From the NCBI RefSeq assembly GCF_029931775.1, contig NC_079332.1, positions 5,539,970 through 5,603,969 of the forward strand: 64,000 nucleotides of DNA. Reading direction: 5' to 3'. Of this stretch, positions 1 through 10,359 are shown piece by piece (position 1 is the first letter of the stretch; every line of letters starts with the position of its first letter). This DNA comes from Euleptes europaea (lineage: Eukaryota; Chordata; Lepidosauria; Squamata; Sphaerodactylidae). A model generated the notes under the pieces. It was not told the origin of the DNA, searched no databases, and saw only the letters and a list, made by a program, of their open reading frames with translations. The translations under genes and the position numbers were made by a program.

Positions 1-235
1 CCACCGGTTCACATCCAGTGGTCACAGCTAACAATTGCGGCTTCTTTTTAAAAAAAATTCAGGCGCAACGCTCTATCCAATGCCAAACGCTTCGTGGTTA
101 GGAGTCTGGGCCGATCCGCACACCAAATGTTGCACTGCGATGTTGCATTGCGCTGGAACGGTGAGCGGAAAGGAGAGAGATGTTCCCAATGGCGCTGCAA
201 CGCTACTAGGGTTGGAGTCAATGCCTTCACATTTA

Positions 236-652
236 GACCCTTGAAGGGGTGTCATATAGAGGAGGGTGCCGAGTTGTTTTCTGTTGCCCCAGAAGGTCGG
301 ACCAGAACCAATGGGTTGAAATTAAATCAAAGGAGTTTCCGTCTAGACATTAGGAAGAATTTTCTAACAGTTAGAACGGTTCCTCAGTGGAACAGGCTTC
401 CTCGGGAGGTGGTAAGCGCTCCTTCCCTGGAGGTTTTTAAGCAGAGGCTGGATGGCCACCTTTCAGCAATGCTGATTCTATGACCTTAGGCAGATCATGA
501 GAGGGAGGGCACCTTGGCCATCTTCTGGGCATGAAGTATGGGTCACTGGGTGTGTGTGTGTGGGGGAGATAGTTGTGAAATTCCTGCATTGTGCAGGGGG
601 TTGGACTAGATGACCTCGGTGGCCCCTTCCAACTCTATGATTCTACGATTGA
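236..652 (+). mobile_element. CR1-type LINE, 3' end
   Basis: Sense copy of the last part of a CR1 LINE. One frame still reads the C-terminal end of the CR1 reverse-transcriptase ORF, including WNRLPREVVSAPSLEVF, and then runs into the typical 3' UTR and ends near 652 in the short TTCTATGATTC-like repeat. It is 5'-truncated, as nearly all CR1 copies are. Close relatives lie at 4612, 11463, 25594, 51770, 55868, 56052 and 62150. Confidence 0.88.
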
Positions 653-873
653 AATCTCAGGACCGCGAGTATTCTGAATACAGAAATGTCACTGACTGCA
701 GACCTGGGAACAGAATCTCAGCTGCCTATTTGTTAAAAAAAGAAGAAGAGTTTCTAGCCCTAAAGGATGCAGACACGAGTTTGAAAGCACATGGGCACTG
801 TTGGGTGGAATGCAGAGCCCCCCGGAGGTGCCTGAACGCAGTTTCCAGCAATCATGGGGTAAGGCTTCAGTTT

Positions 874-1089
874 GGGGAGGGGCTGTGGCTCGGTGGTAGA
901 GCATCTGCTTGGCATGCAGAAGGTCCCTGGTTCAATCCCCGGCATCTCCAGTTAAAGGGACAAGGCAAGGAGGTGATATGAAAGACCCCTGCCTGAGACC
1001 CTGGAGAGCTGCTGCCGGTCTGAGTAGACGATACTGACTTTGATGGACCAAGGGTCTGGTTCAGTAGAAGGCAGCTTCATGTGTTCATG
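874..1089 (+). mobile_element. tRNA-Ala-derived SINE with CR1-like tail
   Basis: Full-length copy. The 5' part folds like tRNA-Ala: D-arm GCTC/GAGC, anticodon arm TCTGC-TTGGCAT-GCAGA, and a T-arm with GGTTCAATCCC, which doubles as the pol III B box. A ~110-bp body follows and ends in a TTCATGTGTTCATG-type tail. More than ten relatives occur in the window on both strands. Confidence 0.9.
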
Positions 1090-1580
1090 AGCCTAACCAC
1101 TGTGCAACGCCTTGCATATATCTTTGATTTTCATAACGTACACAGTTGCACAGGTCAGCTTTTCACATCACTGAATGTGGGTTAACTGAGCACAGGATAT
1201 TCCTTTAAAAAGAAAAGATAAAGTCCACACTGTCCAGCGGAGGCACATTTCGATTGGCGTAAACTGATTCCGGTGGTGTGTATTTTCAGGGGATTATTCA
1301 AGTAAGGAACGATCCCCTCGGCGCATCGCAACGCCGAGCCAGAGTGTTGAAGGTTCTCTGGGCAGCCTGAAAATACCACCTAGAGCGAGACGGAACAACA
1401 CTTTATTTTAAAGCCGCTAATTAAGAGAGTAAGTTTGAAGAAGAAGACAATTCGTCGGTTGTTGGGGTTTTTTTTTTGCCCGGCATCCCTGATTAGCTCA
1501 ACGGAATATAAGCGGTGCTCAAACGGTGCTCTGGAAAGGGTGCTGGGGCCAATGAAAACGGCTACAGGACCCTGACATTT

Positions 1581-1790
1581 TCTAGAGCTAGATTTGAGCC
1601 CAGTTAACACCTTAGAGACCGACAAAATTTCCAGGGTATAAGCTTTCGAGAGTCAACGTTTTTATATCTGATGAAGGGAGCTTTGACTCTCAAAAGCTTA
1701 TACACCAGAAGAGACCTGTTGGTCTCTAAAATGCTACTGGACTCGAGTCTTGCTCTTCTACTGCCAACCAACAATGCTACTCTCTGAAAT
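1581..1790. mobile_element. Penelope-like repeat, inverted pair with hammerhead-like motif
   Basis: An antisense segment (1581-1655) is followed directly by a sense segment (1656-1790) of the same repeat, so the two arms form a long inverted repeat. The sense arm has CTGATGA at 1668-1674, then a 5-bp stem II (1676-1680 with 1687-1691), then a degenerate GAAA box and GCTTATAC. The antisense arm holds the complement of GAAAGCTTATACCC. Penelope-like elements are known to carry minimal hammerhead ribozymes in their terminal repeats, and I assign this family on that basis. No coding part is present. Confidence 0.6.
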
Positions 1791-1871
1791 TGACTTTTCC
1801 TAAAAAAAAATTTTTGTTCCCTCCCACTGAGAATGCAAGGAAAACTGGAGAGGGGGGCTGGTAGTGCCATT

Positions 1872-2268
1872 CCAATGAGATTTTGAGGGTACAAGCTTTC
1901 AAGCGTAAATGCTCTCTTCGTGGCTCAGTGGTAGAGTGTTTTCTTGGCATGCAGAAGGGTCCCAGGTTCAATCCCCAGCATCTCCAGTTAAAGGGACTAG
2001 GCAAGGAGGTGATGTGAAAGACCCCTGCCTGAGACCCTGGAGAGCTGCTGCCGGTCTGAGTAGTAGACAATACTGACTTTGATGGACCAGGGGTCTGATT
2101 CAGTAGAAGGAAGCTTCATGTGTTCATGTGTTCGTTAGATAGGGACAATGGGAGCTTTGACTCCCCAAAGCTCATACCCTGAAAATCTGGTTGGTCTCTA
2201 AGGTGCTACTGGGTTCGATCTAGCTCTTCTACTGTACATCAACACGGCTACCCCTGAAACTATCTTCA
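1872..2268. mobile_element. Second inverted Penelope-like repeat pair, split by a SINE
   Basis: Antisense segment 1872-1920 and sense segment 2134-2268 belong to the same repeat as 1581-1790. Shared landmarks are a GAAAGCT-TATACC-like box and the stretch TTGGTCTCTAAGGTGCTACT. A tRNA-Ala SINE sits between the two arms. The copy is diverged. Confidence 0.55.
1921..2133 (+). mobile_element. tRNA-Ala-derived SINE
   Basis: Same family as 874-1089. The head starts at TGGCTCAGTGG, so a few 5' bases are missing, and the copy runs to the TTCATGTGTTC tail. It sits between the two arms of the inverted Penelope-like repeat. Confidence 0.88.
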
Positions 2269-2273
2269 TGGAT

Positions 2274-2290
2274 GGGGGGGGGGGGGGGGG
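2274..2290 (+). repeat. G17 homopolymer
   Basis: Seventeen consecutive G residues. Shorter G runs lie near 12281, 12421 and 53784. Confidence 0.95.
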
Positions 2291-2549
2291 CTTGTCTAAA
2301 TCAGAATTTGTAAGGGGAGAATTGGCAGATGTGGGGAAGGGGAAAAGCGATTCCCTAAACCCGCTGACACTCCCCGGCAGATCTGGGATTTAAAACGTAT
2401 AGATGAAATAGACTGGGATGTGGGTTGGACGCGCAGTTCACTCAGCATCCTGGCCACCACTCCAGGGGAACGGAGGATAGCCTCAATGTTTAGCATACAA
2501 GATGCTGCCTTGTAACCATTGGTTTATCGGTGCCACCTGCACTTAACCA

Positions 2550-2665
2550 GCCACAATTCTCCAGGGTTTTGGGTGGCGTCCCCTGAGTTCTCCCCTTTAG
2601 CTGGAGATGCTGGCATTTGAACCTGGGACCTTCTGTCAGCAAGGCAGTTCTTCCACCTCTGATGA
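2550..2665 (-). mobile_element. Degenerate tRNA-derived SINE head
   Basis: The minus strand retains a B-box-like stretch (complement of GAACCTGGGACC) and flanking SINE sequence, with much divergence. It is probably an old relative of the tRNA-Ala SINE. The rest of 2291-2718 shows nothing recognisable. Confidence 0.4.
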
Positions 2666-2718
2666 ACACAATGAGACGCATACGTGAACACATACAGCCT
2701 TACACAATAGCTAGAGTA

Positions 2719-3009
2719 CACAGGAAGCTGCCTTATACTGAACCAGACCCTTGATCCATCCAAGTCAGTATCGTCTACTCAGACTGGCAGCGGCTCTCCA
2801 TGGTCTCAGGCAGAGGTCTTTCACGTCACCTACTTGCCTGGTCAAACAAACAAACAAACAACTTTATTACGGCCTTGCCAGAAAAATACATACGGTTAGA
2901 TCAACGGGCATACTTGCCTGGTCCCTTTAACTGGAGATGCCGGGGATTGAACTTGGGACCTTCTGCATGCCAAGCAGATGCTCTACCACTGAGCTATGGC
3001 CCTTCCCCA
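2719..3009 (-). mobile_element. tRNA-Ala-derived SINE, interrupted by a LINE end
   Basis: Antisense full-length copy, from GAAGCTGCCTTATACTG to the head complement ending CCCTTCCCC. It is interrupted at 2843-2910 by a short retroposed LINE tail flanked by a 12-bp duplication of the SINE sequence TACTTGCCTGGT. Confidence 0.88.
2843..2910 (-). mobile_element. 68-bp LINE 3' tail inserted in a SINE
   Basis: Read on the minus strand, this 68-bp insert ends in AATAAAGTTG followed by (TTTG)n, as the 3' end of a severely 5'-truncated LINE would. The perfect 12-bp duplication TACTTGCCTGGT (2831-2842 and 2911-2922) marks it as target-primed retroposition. The LINE family is not determined; L2-like is possible. 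Confidence 0.7.
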
Positions 3010-3034
3010 GTAGTGTGTGTGTGTGTGGGGGGGG

Positions 3035-3190
3035 AGGGTAAGAATGTCAGACTAAGACTGGGGAGACCTGGGTTCAAATCCCCACTGAGAACTCCAAGCT
3101 CACAAGGTGACCTTGGGCCCGTCTTCAACCTAACTTTCCTTGCAGGGCTGTTGTGAGAATAAAATGGGAGGAGTGGAGAATGATACTCCT
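3035..3190 (+). mobile_element. tRNA-derived SINE, second type
   Basis: A head with B box GGTTCAAATCC is followed by GGTGACCTTGGGCC and a tail around GGGCTGTTGTGAGAATAAAATGG. This tail style is known from squamate SINEs served by Bov-B-type LINEs. Traces of the same type occur at 46025, 57015 and 61665. Confidence 0.6.
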
Positions 3191-3271
3191 CCTCTCTGGA
3201 GAATGGGTGGAATAAGAGGCAATGGATTAAAAAAAAACTATCCCTGTAAAGTAGGTCATATTCGTCTACAG

Positions 3272-3518
3272 CAGGGGTCCGTCCCCAGCCTTTTTGAGCC
3301 TATGGGCACTACTGGAATTCTGATACAGGGTGGTGGGAAATACACTGAGAAAGAGGGGTCAGAGAGAATAAAACCAACACCGTGGTGGCAGCTGCCACTG
3401 AAACCCCGTTATTTTAATCTGTCTTGCTGATCAGGTCTGCAGTAGCCAGTCAGAAGCACTGCTGGGAAAAGCCCCCCACCTGGCCCCACCCACTTTCTCA
3501 AAACACCTGGTGGGCGCC
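3272..3518 (+). mobile_element. hAT-type MITE fragment (CAGGGGTCC terminus)
   Basis: Starts with CAGGGGTCC and continues with a GAGCC-TGGGCAC-GGAATTCTGA block shared with copies at 10180-10359 (minus) and 32497-32600. CAGGGGTC-type termini are typical of hAT elements. The right terminus is not found. Confidence 0.55.
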
Positions 3519-4263
3519 GTGAGTCCTACAGACTCTCAGCCCAGGTGCCTCAGCTTCTGCCTCTGGCAAGAGGAGCCTTCTTCGTTGGGGGACCCCCGAT
3601 CTACAGATTACCGGCTGGCAGTGAGAGGCAGCAGCCCGCCTACCCTACCAACTTCACGACCGAAGCATCCTCTGAGCCCAGCCGGGGCTTCTGGGCAACC
3701 CTCCCTCACTGCAACCCCACGCAAGGTGACTCCGGTCCCCCGGTCTGTAACCGGCTCAGGCAGGAGGATCTGCACTGCCAGAGGGCCGGCGGGAAGATCC
3801 GTAGGTCGAGGAAAGGACGGCAGCCGCCGAGTGAAACAGGAGCTACTCTCGAAGCCTTCCAGGAGGCCCCTTCGCCTTGGAAACCGCACAGCCGGCCGCC
3901 TCCGACAAGCGCCGAGATGGCCACCAGTTGCTCCTGGCAGCGGCTTTGCGTCAGTCCACATTACACTTTTGACATTTGCGTCTGTATCAAGTCGCGTCCC
4001 CATCTACTAATATCAATCATATTCCTGAGCGGCCGCCAGATGAGAATTACGCCTCTGCCTGAGCCGAGTCCAGTCTCGGGCAGGGAGAACACCACGACGA
4101 CACTGTCAAAACGCACCCTAAGATTTATCAGGATCCCACCAAGACATTAAAAATGAGCGAGGGACACAAAAAGAACGTCATACAATATGTCCAGAGACCT
4201 CCCTCAAGATCCATAAATCTGTCCTCAGGCTACAAGGAGACTGTCCATTGCTCTCAACGCTGG
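3519..4263. other. Unassigned GC-rich single-copy stretch
   Basis: No repeat or gene recognised. Overlapping open frames of up to ~200 codons occur in several frames, but none has a recognisable domain or flanking splice signals. I take them as chance frames in CpG-richer DNA. Confidence 0.4.
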
Positions 4264-4447
4264 CAGGGATGCCAACTCCAGGTTGGGAAACTCCTGGCGA
4301 TTTGGGGACGGACCTACACAAAGTTCAATGCCCTACAGCCCACCCTCCAAAGCATTTGTTTTCCCCAGAGGATCCACTCTCTGTTGCCTGGAGATCAGTT
4401 GTAAATCTGGGACATCTCCAGGCCCCGTCAGGAGGTTGGCAACCCTA
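4264..4447 (+). mobile_element. hAT-like MITE, GGGTTGCCAAC family
   Basis: Terminal inverted repeats CAGGGATGCC and GGCAACCCTA. The flanking octamers AACGCTGG (4256-4263) and GATGCTGG (4448-4455) differ only by two transitions, consistent with an old 8-bp target duplication as made by hAT transposases. The body has the recurring block 'ctggagatcagttgtaa'. A non-coding family with about a dozen members here. Confidence 0.8.
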
Positions 4448-4611
4448 GATGCTGGGGATATGAGATTGGACCCCCACCCGGATGTGTGACTTAGCTCGGG
4501 GGGGGGGGGACTCAGCACAGGCACTTTCTCTCCCCTGTAAGGATTAGGCTAAGGAGGAGAACTAATTCTTCCTCCCTTTACCGTCTTTTCAATAAAAAAT
4601 GACCCCCCTGT

Positions 4612-5081
4612 GTTGAGCTGGGTATGTTTAGCCTGAAGAGGAGAAGACTGAGAGGGGATATGAGAACCATCTTCAAGGACTTGAAGGGCTGTCATATGGA
4701 GGAGGGTGCCAAGCTGTTTTCTGTTGCCCCAGAAGGTCGGACCAGAACCAACGGGTTGAAATGAAATCAAAAGAGTTTCTGTCTAGACATTAGGAAGAAT
4801 TTTCTAACAGAGCGTTTCCTCAGAGGAACAGGCTTCCTCGGGAGGTGGCGAGCTCTCCTTCCCTGGAGGTTTTTAAGCACAGGCTAGATGGCCATCTGTC
4901 AGCAATTCTGATTCTATGACCTTAGGCAGAGCGTGAGAGGGAGGGCATCTTGGCCATCTTCTGAGCATGGAGTAGGGGTCACTGGGGGTGTGGTGGGGAG
5001 GTACTTGTGGATTTCCTGCATTGTGAAGGGTTGGACTAGATGACCCTGGTGGTCCCTTCCAACTCTATTATTCTATGATTC
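4612..5081 (+). mobile_element. CR1-type LINE, 3' end
   Basis: The longest CR1 copy in the window, from GAGCTGGGTATGTTTAGCCT to the terminal TTCTATGATT. Same subfamily as 236-652 and likewise 5'-truncated. Confidence 0.9.
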
Positions 5082-5980
5082 AACTGCTTTAAACCCCCTT
5101 CAGGGGCAAGTACTTGAGAGAGGACATTTCCAGTTGCGAAACGGTTGGGGGTGGAGAGACTTCAGCTCCCTTTTCTCCAGTTACTGCAGCCTCAACGCTG
5201 CTCTCTCACGCTCACAAACACGCATACCTGCGGCTGCTGCACCGCTCAATTGTGTCTGATCGGGGAACCCCCAACGTTTGACCCAAACAAACGTGCTTTC
5301 TTTAAGGTGTCCCAAGGCTGTCTGTTGTCTCTGGTGCGACAGACGCAAGCCGTGCGGCATCCGTGAGCAGGAGGCTCTTTAAAATGCGCGCGCGTGTTGT
5401 TTCTCTGCAATTTAATTCTGCATCCAAGAGGGAGCTTTTGAACCTCGCTGCGGCGCCTCTTTCCCCCTTCCACAGAAACCTCTCCGCCGCCCTGCTGAAA
5501 TCTGAAAAGCGCCGCTGCTTTCAGGATCAGCAATTCTCGCCATCTCCCTATACATCTGTGCATTTTATACATAAATAAAGCGGCAGCCTCGGCAGCATTC
5601 GGAGCATCAGTCATCTTTGAAGGAAACGAGACCGGACGCAACAGGAATAAGAACCGCACAGGTCAAGGGAGCAATTGGGAGATCAGAGATAAAGAAACAG
5701 CTGGAATGGAATTTATTTATGATGCAGTACATTCAGAAGCTATGAGCTGCAAAAAGTCGCTGCGTTTCCCCCGAGAGGGTTTACCAAGCGCTCTCCCGAC
5801 TAACCAAGGGTAAGCGAACTTTTTCATCCAGCGACTGTAACCCGGTGAATGGCGGACAGAAGTGCAGGTGTGAGCAAGGGGTCATTTTCCTCTCTGTACC
5901 CTGAAGACCTCCGAGGGCCAATTTCAACCCGTGAGAGCTTCTGTTAAAAGGCTTCATTTGCGAGCCGCCTTCGCCCAGCG
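5082..5980. other. Unassigned stretch, possible conserved noncoding block
   Basis: No gene or repeat recognised. The part at about 5540-5780 is balanced in composition and free of repeats, so it could be a regulatory block; the only support is the absence of other explanations. Confidence 0.3.
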
Positions 5981-6256
5981 TAAGAACAGAAGAAGAGCCC
6001 GGCTGGATCGGACCAGCGGTCCGTCTAGTCCAGCATCCTGTCTCACACAATGGCCAACCAGTTCCTCTGGAGGGTGAACAACGGGACACAGAGGCCGAGG
6101 CCTTCCCCCCAATGTTGCCTCCTGGCACTGGGATTCAGAGGTTGACTGCCTCTGAATGTGGAGGTTCACTTTAGTCACTGTGGCTAACTTATCTACCATG
6201 TATCTATCCAATCTATCCAATCCCCTTTAAAAGCCATCTAATGCCTGTGGCCTTCA
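5981..6256 (-). mobile_element. CR1-type LINE, second subfamily
   Basis: Antisense copy beginning with the complement of a TTCTTACG-type tail. It carries the CAGCATCCTGT and CACAATGGCCAACCAG stretches common to reptile CR1 tails, but it is more diverged than the copies at 38412 and 50627. Confidence 0.75.
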
Positions 6257-6298
6257 TAGAGTTGGAAGGGACCACCGGGGTCATCCCCCCCAGGTCCT
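6257..6298 (-). mobile_element. CR1 tail fragment
   Basis: About 40 bp matching the CR1 antisense tail (AGAGTTGGAAGGGACCACC), abutting the preceding CR1 copy. Confidence 0.6.
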
Positions 6299-6784
6299 AG
6301 CTTCCTGCTGCCTCCCTGCCCGTTCACCGGCTCCCAGCCAGCTCAGCCTGTTGCCAACTTCTTCGCTCCGCGGCCTTTCCCTTTGCACCACGGGGACTTT
6401 TTAAATTGGCATCATGCGGAAACCGAAAGAACACTTGTGGCTGACTCCCACAGATGGCATTACGTTAAGATCTGGAGTTGAGGGGTTTGCATTTCCCCCG
6501 TCGGTTACGTGCGCAGGAGAGAACTGGTGCTACAAAGCAAATTATGTATGAATCCCCCTGTTCCAGAGACAGGGAGAGAGACTGGGGGATGGGAAGGGGG
6601 GGGAGAGGATTAAAGCTAACCGTTTTCTTCTGTACTGAGCACAGCGGGTCCAGGCATGCCGTATGACAAAACCTAACACAGCAGCCTTTTAAAAAAACCA
6701 ACCCTTGACGTACCAAGAACTGCGAGCTTTCTCACTTTGCCACTTGGGATTAAGCACAACGCAAGCCAAACAGACTGATACTAC
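6299..6784. other. Unassigned stretch
   Basis: Nothing recognisable apart from a short purine-rich tract near 6565-6610. Confidence 0.3.
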
Positions 6785-7475
6785 ATAAGAACATAAGAAG
6801 GGCCCTGCTGGATCAGACCAAGGTCTGTCAAGTCCTGCAGTCTGTTCACACAGTGGCCAACCAGGGGCCTCTAGGAAGCCCCACAAACAAGACGACTGCA
6901 GCAGCATTTATCCTGCCTGTGATCCACAGCACCTAAGATAATAGGCATGCTCATCTGATACTAGAGAGAATAGGGGTGCATCATGACTAGTATCCATTTT
7001 GACTAGTAGCCATGGCTAGCCCTCTCCTCCATGAACACAGCCACTCCCCTCTTAAAGCCTTCCAAGTTAGCAGCCATCACCACATCCTGGGGCAGGGAGT
7101 CCCACAATTGAACTGTGCATTGTGTGAAGAAATACTTCCTTTTATCTGTTTTGAATCTCTCACCCTCCAGCTTCAGCAGATGACCCCACGTTCTAGTATT
7201 ATGAGGGAGAAAAGCTTCTATCCATACCATGCATAATTTTGTAGACCTCTCCCATGTCTCCCCTTAACCGCCTTCTTTCCAAGCTAAACAGCCCTAAGCG
7301 TTTTAACCACACCTCATAGGGCAGTTGCTCTAGCCCCCCTGATCATTTTGGTTGCTCTTTTCTGCACCTTCTCAGGCTCTGCAATATCCTTTTTGAGGTG
7401 TGGTGACCAGAACTGTTCACGGTATTCCAAGTGTGGTCTCACCACAGATTTGTACAAGATGCCATATCGCTTCAG
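6785..7475 (-). mobile_element. CR1-type LINE, TTCTTATG subfamily, long copy
   Basis: The longest copy of this subfamily. It begins ACATAAGAACATAAGAA (complement of the octameric 3' tail) and extends ~690 bp into what should be the end of the reverse-transcriptase ORF and the 3' UTR. The complement of ACTTGATGGGCC-type sequence lies near its start. Confidence 0.85.
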
Positions 7476-8270
7476 AAGCGCACAAGATTTGGAGCGCCTG
7501 CCTATCAGTCTCCGTTTTGCAGACTGGGGAGGGGCTGCCTACAGACACCCAGTGAGCTCAGTGGCAGAACTCAGATTTGAATTAGGGCCCCTCTGCTCAT
7601 AGCTTATGCCTTTAACTGCCACTGACACTTCTAGCAGTGCTCTGGGATAAACAAATGTACTAAATCGGGGTAGGCGCCAACACCCCCTCATCTACTTGTC
7701 CATATGTTGGTGCGGTAGCAAGCAAAGGGGGGGTTGAGGATTCGGCTTGGCCAGACACCCTGGGTGCAAGCCGAGCCCCCGTGATGCCAGTGGGATCTCA
7801 CATGAACACCGGCAGCCGCGTTACACAGTCGTGTTTCTTCACACCCCTTCCAAATTTAAAATTCCCTGCAAGCAAAACCAACAGGAGCCCGAAACGCCTT
7901 TTAACCCCGCTTTCTCTTTCTTGCGCCCATTTTCCTGCTTGCAAGTTAGTTTTGCCACAGGGCAGCGCCTTTCAAAACGGGGGCGGCCCCCGCTGCAGCG
8001 TGAACTTGTATAGTCCCCTTCTACCAACTCTGGAATCCACCGCTTTATTCCACTACTGTTTGTAGACCAGGTTGGCTTGAGTGCCCAAAAGGCCTTTGCA
8101 AAATGGCTGTGGCCCATTCACGCGAGGCACGCCCTTCGCCTCGAGGTTGTGTGCTGCCACCAGCCAGGCCCAAGCAAAACCCCTGCAGTGTTCATTAGAT
8201 CTGGCCAGTAGCAGCCTTGGCAGGAATGCCAGTCACCTCCAGAGCTGCTGATGGGTAGGAGCCAGCTGAG
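7476..8270. other. Unassigned stretch
   Basis: About 7540-7610 may be an old SINE remnant (GAGCTCAGTGGCAGAACTC). Nothing else recognised. Confidence 0.3.
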
Positions 8271-8780
8271 CCAGGATTGCCAACTCTGGGTTGGGAAATT
8301 CCTGGAGATTTATGGGTGGAGCCTGGGGAGGGTGGGGTTTGAGGAGGGCAAGGACCTCAGGAAGTATAATGCAATAGAGCCCACCCTCCAGCCAGCGTGG
8401 TGTAGTGGTTAAGAGCGGTGGTTTGGAGCGGTGGACTCTGATCTGGAGAACCGGCTTTGATTCCCCACTCCTCCACATGAGCAGTGGAGGCTAATCTGGC
8501 GAACCGGATTGGTTTCCCCACATGACGCCAGCTGGGTGACCTTGGGCTAGTCACACTCTCTCGGCCCCACCTACCTCACAGGGTGTGTGGAGGGGAAGTG
8601 AAGGTGATTGTAAGGCAGTTTGATTCTCCCTTAAGTGGGAGAGAAAGTCGGCATACAAAAACCAACTCTTCTTCTTCCTCTTCCTCTTCGAAGTTGCCAC
8701 TTTCTCCAGGGGAACTGATCCCTGTCCTCAAGATCAGCTTCCAGGTGATCTCCAAGACCCACGTGGAGGTTGGCAACCTT
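8271..8780 (+). mobile_element. hAT-like MITE split by a Sauria SINE
   Basis: The left part, 8271-8390, starts CAGGATTGCC and the right part, 8690-8780, ends GGTTGGCAACC. They are consecutive pieces of the MITE seen whole at 35303-35507. The SINE is therefore younger than this MITE copy. Confidence 0.8.
8391..8689 (+). mobile_element. Sauria-type SINE
   Basis: Head GCCAGCGTGGTGTAGTGG, then the twin GGAGAACCGG / GCGAACCGGATTGG blocks, then a Bov-B-like 3' tail (CCTACCTCACAGGGTGT, then AAGTCGGCATACAAAAACCA) ending in a CTT-rich microsatellite. The Sauria SINE family of squamates has a tRNA-like head and Bov-B tail. Confidence 0.9.
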
Positions 8781-9858
8781 GCGCCCAGTCACTTGGGTGA
8801 CTCAGATGGAGAACCACCCCCGTGCTGGGGTGGCTCCTGAGAAGGCATGATCAACGTGGAAGCAATGTCTCCCCCCCAAAGGCACATTCCACCTGCTAAC
8901 ACACCATAGACTAATAACAAGGACTCTCCCTCACTCTCTCTCTCTCTTTTCCTTACTACTATAGATTTTGGTGCCTGAAAGAAAATCCATACCTCCTTCC
9001 CCCGACCCCTTACAATCTTAATGGCAAAATTATAAATTAAATAATCTACAATTTTCTGCCTTTCTCTAGTGCTCTAAAACGCGCTGCCTGAGGCAGGCCT
9101 CCTCACCCTGGCTAATGGTAGGGCTGGCCCAAGTGCAAATTGCTCCCTCCAGAGAGCAATTTGGGGATAAAAAGCATTTGAGAATAAAAGCATAAGTTGT
9201 GAAAATGCCCTAAACCCTGTAATGTAAAGATCATGTGAATATTTTCTGTAATAATGCTGCACTCTTCGCGGAGACTGGCGGCTTTTCTCCCCCTCCCCAA
9301 GCTGCCTCGCCAGTGTGGGCAGGACGCGGACCATAAGAAAACTGCAAGGAAGGAAACAGATTGTGTTTGTGGAACTGGCAATCATATACTTGGGAGACCA
9401 GTTCCTGCCTGCTCGCTGCTCTCCAATTCCCCTTCGCTAAGAAACTGCCTAGCAGACAGTGCTGTTTCCCCCTAATCTAGACAGTCCTTAGCATCTTTTA
9501 TGTAACTTGCAACATCGGCAACTGTTGTACCAATCTCCACCGTCACCTCAGGTCTATTTGCATGCCCAGCAACCAACCCACCTCCACAGCAAAGAAGGGG
9601 CTCAAGAAGGGCAAAGATCGGTGCGCTTAGCGAACCTCAAAGCTAATGGTTGGGAAATGAGAATGTCCACTCCGAGATGAACATCAACGAGCACAGTTAA
9701 CACCTGGAAACATAACTTTAATGACAGCTCCTGACCTGGAGGAGCGGAGTAGTGGTAAGAGGGAAAGCGCACAGAAGGGAAACTGAGATGAAGCTGGTTG
9801 GAAAGGGGAGGCATGGCTGGAAGTCTGCCAGCGGCATCCCCTCCGGAGGTGGAGGTGG
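8781..9858. other. Unassigned stretch
   Basis: About 1.1 kb without a recognisable gene or repeat; a short CT-rich tract lies near 8930. Confidence 0.3.
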
Positions 9859-10164
9859 AAGAAGAAGAGTTGGTTTTCATATGTCGACTTTCTCTACCAC
9901 TTAAAGACGAATCCAACTGGCCTACAATCACCTTCCCTTCCCCTCCCCACAACAGACACCCTGGGAGGTAGGTGGGGCTGAGAGAGCTTTTAATAGAACT
10001 GTGACTTGCCCAGGGTCACCCAGCTGGCTTCATGAGTAGGAGTGGGGGAAACAAACCCAGTTCACCAGTTTAGCGTCAACCACTCATATGGAGGAGTGGG
10101 GAATCAAACCCGGTTCTCCAGATCAGAGTCCACCGCTCCAAACCACCGCTCTTATCCACTATAC
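9859..10164 (-). mobile_element. Sauria-type SINE
   Basis: Antisense full-length copy, from GAAGAAGAGTTGGTTTTCATA to the head complement ACCGCTCTTATCCACTA. Confidence 0.9.
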
Positions 10165-10179
10165 TTAAAAAAAAAAATG

Positions 10180-10359
10180 TTTCTTGGGCAGCAGCTGCCA
10201 CCACCCAAACAAAGATCTTCACTGTGTGACTGAAGGTAAGCTGTGGCTGCCATTTTGTGGCTGGCTCCACCTCCTGCGGCAACCATTTCGTAGCGGCTTC
10301 CACCGCACTGTACCAGAATCCCAAAGATGCCCACAGATTTTAAAAAGTCGGGGACCCCC
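10180..10359 (-). mobile_element. hAT-type MITE fragment (CAGGGGTCC family)
   Basis: On the minus strand it starts GGGGTCCCCGAC and carries the TGGGCATCTTTGGGATTCTG and AAAATGGC blocks shared with 3272 and 32497. The distal part (GGCAGCAGCTGCC) is shared with 35855-35955. Confidence 0.6.

Noticed and set aside
94-483. 129-codon frame as a gene
   Set aside because: The readable part is the C-terminal end of a CR1 LINE reverse-transcriptase ORF, not a host gene.
2274-2290. G17 run as a functional quadruplex
   Set aside because: A bare homopolymer run is common in this genome and could be mutable filler; no promoter or gene is nearby.
3545-4150. 201-codon frame in GC-rich DNA
   Set aside because: Low-complexity Pro/Arg/Ser-rich, several overlapping frames equally open, no homology recognised.
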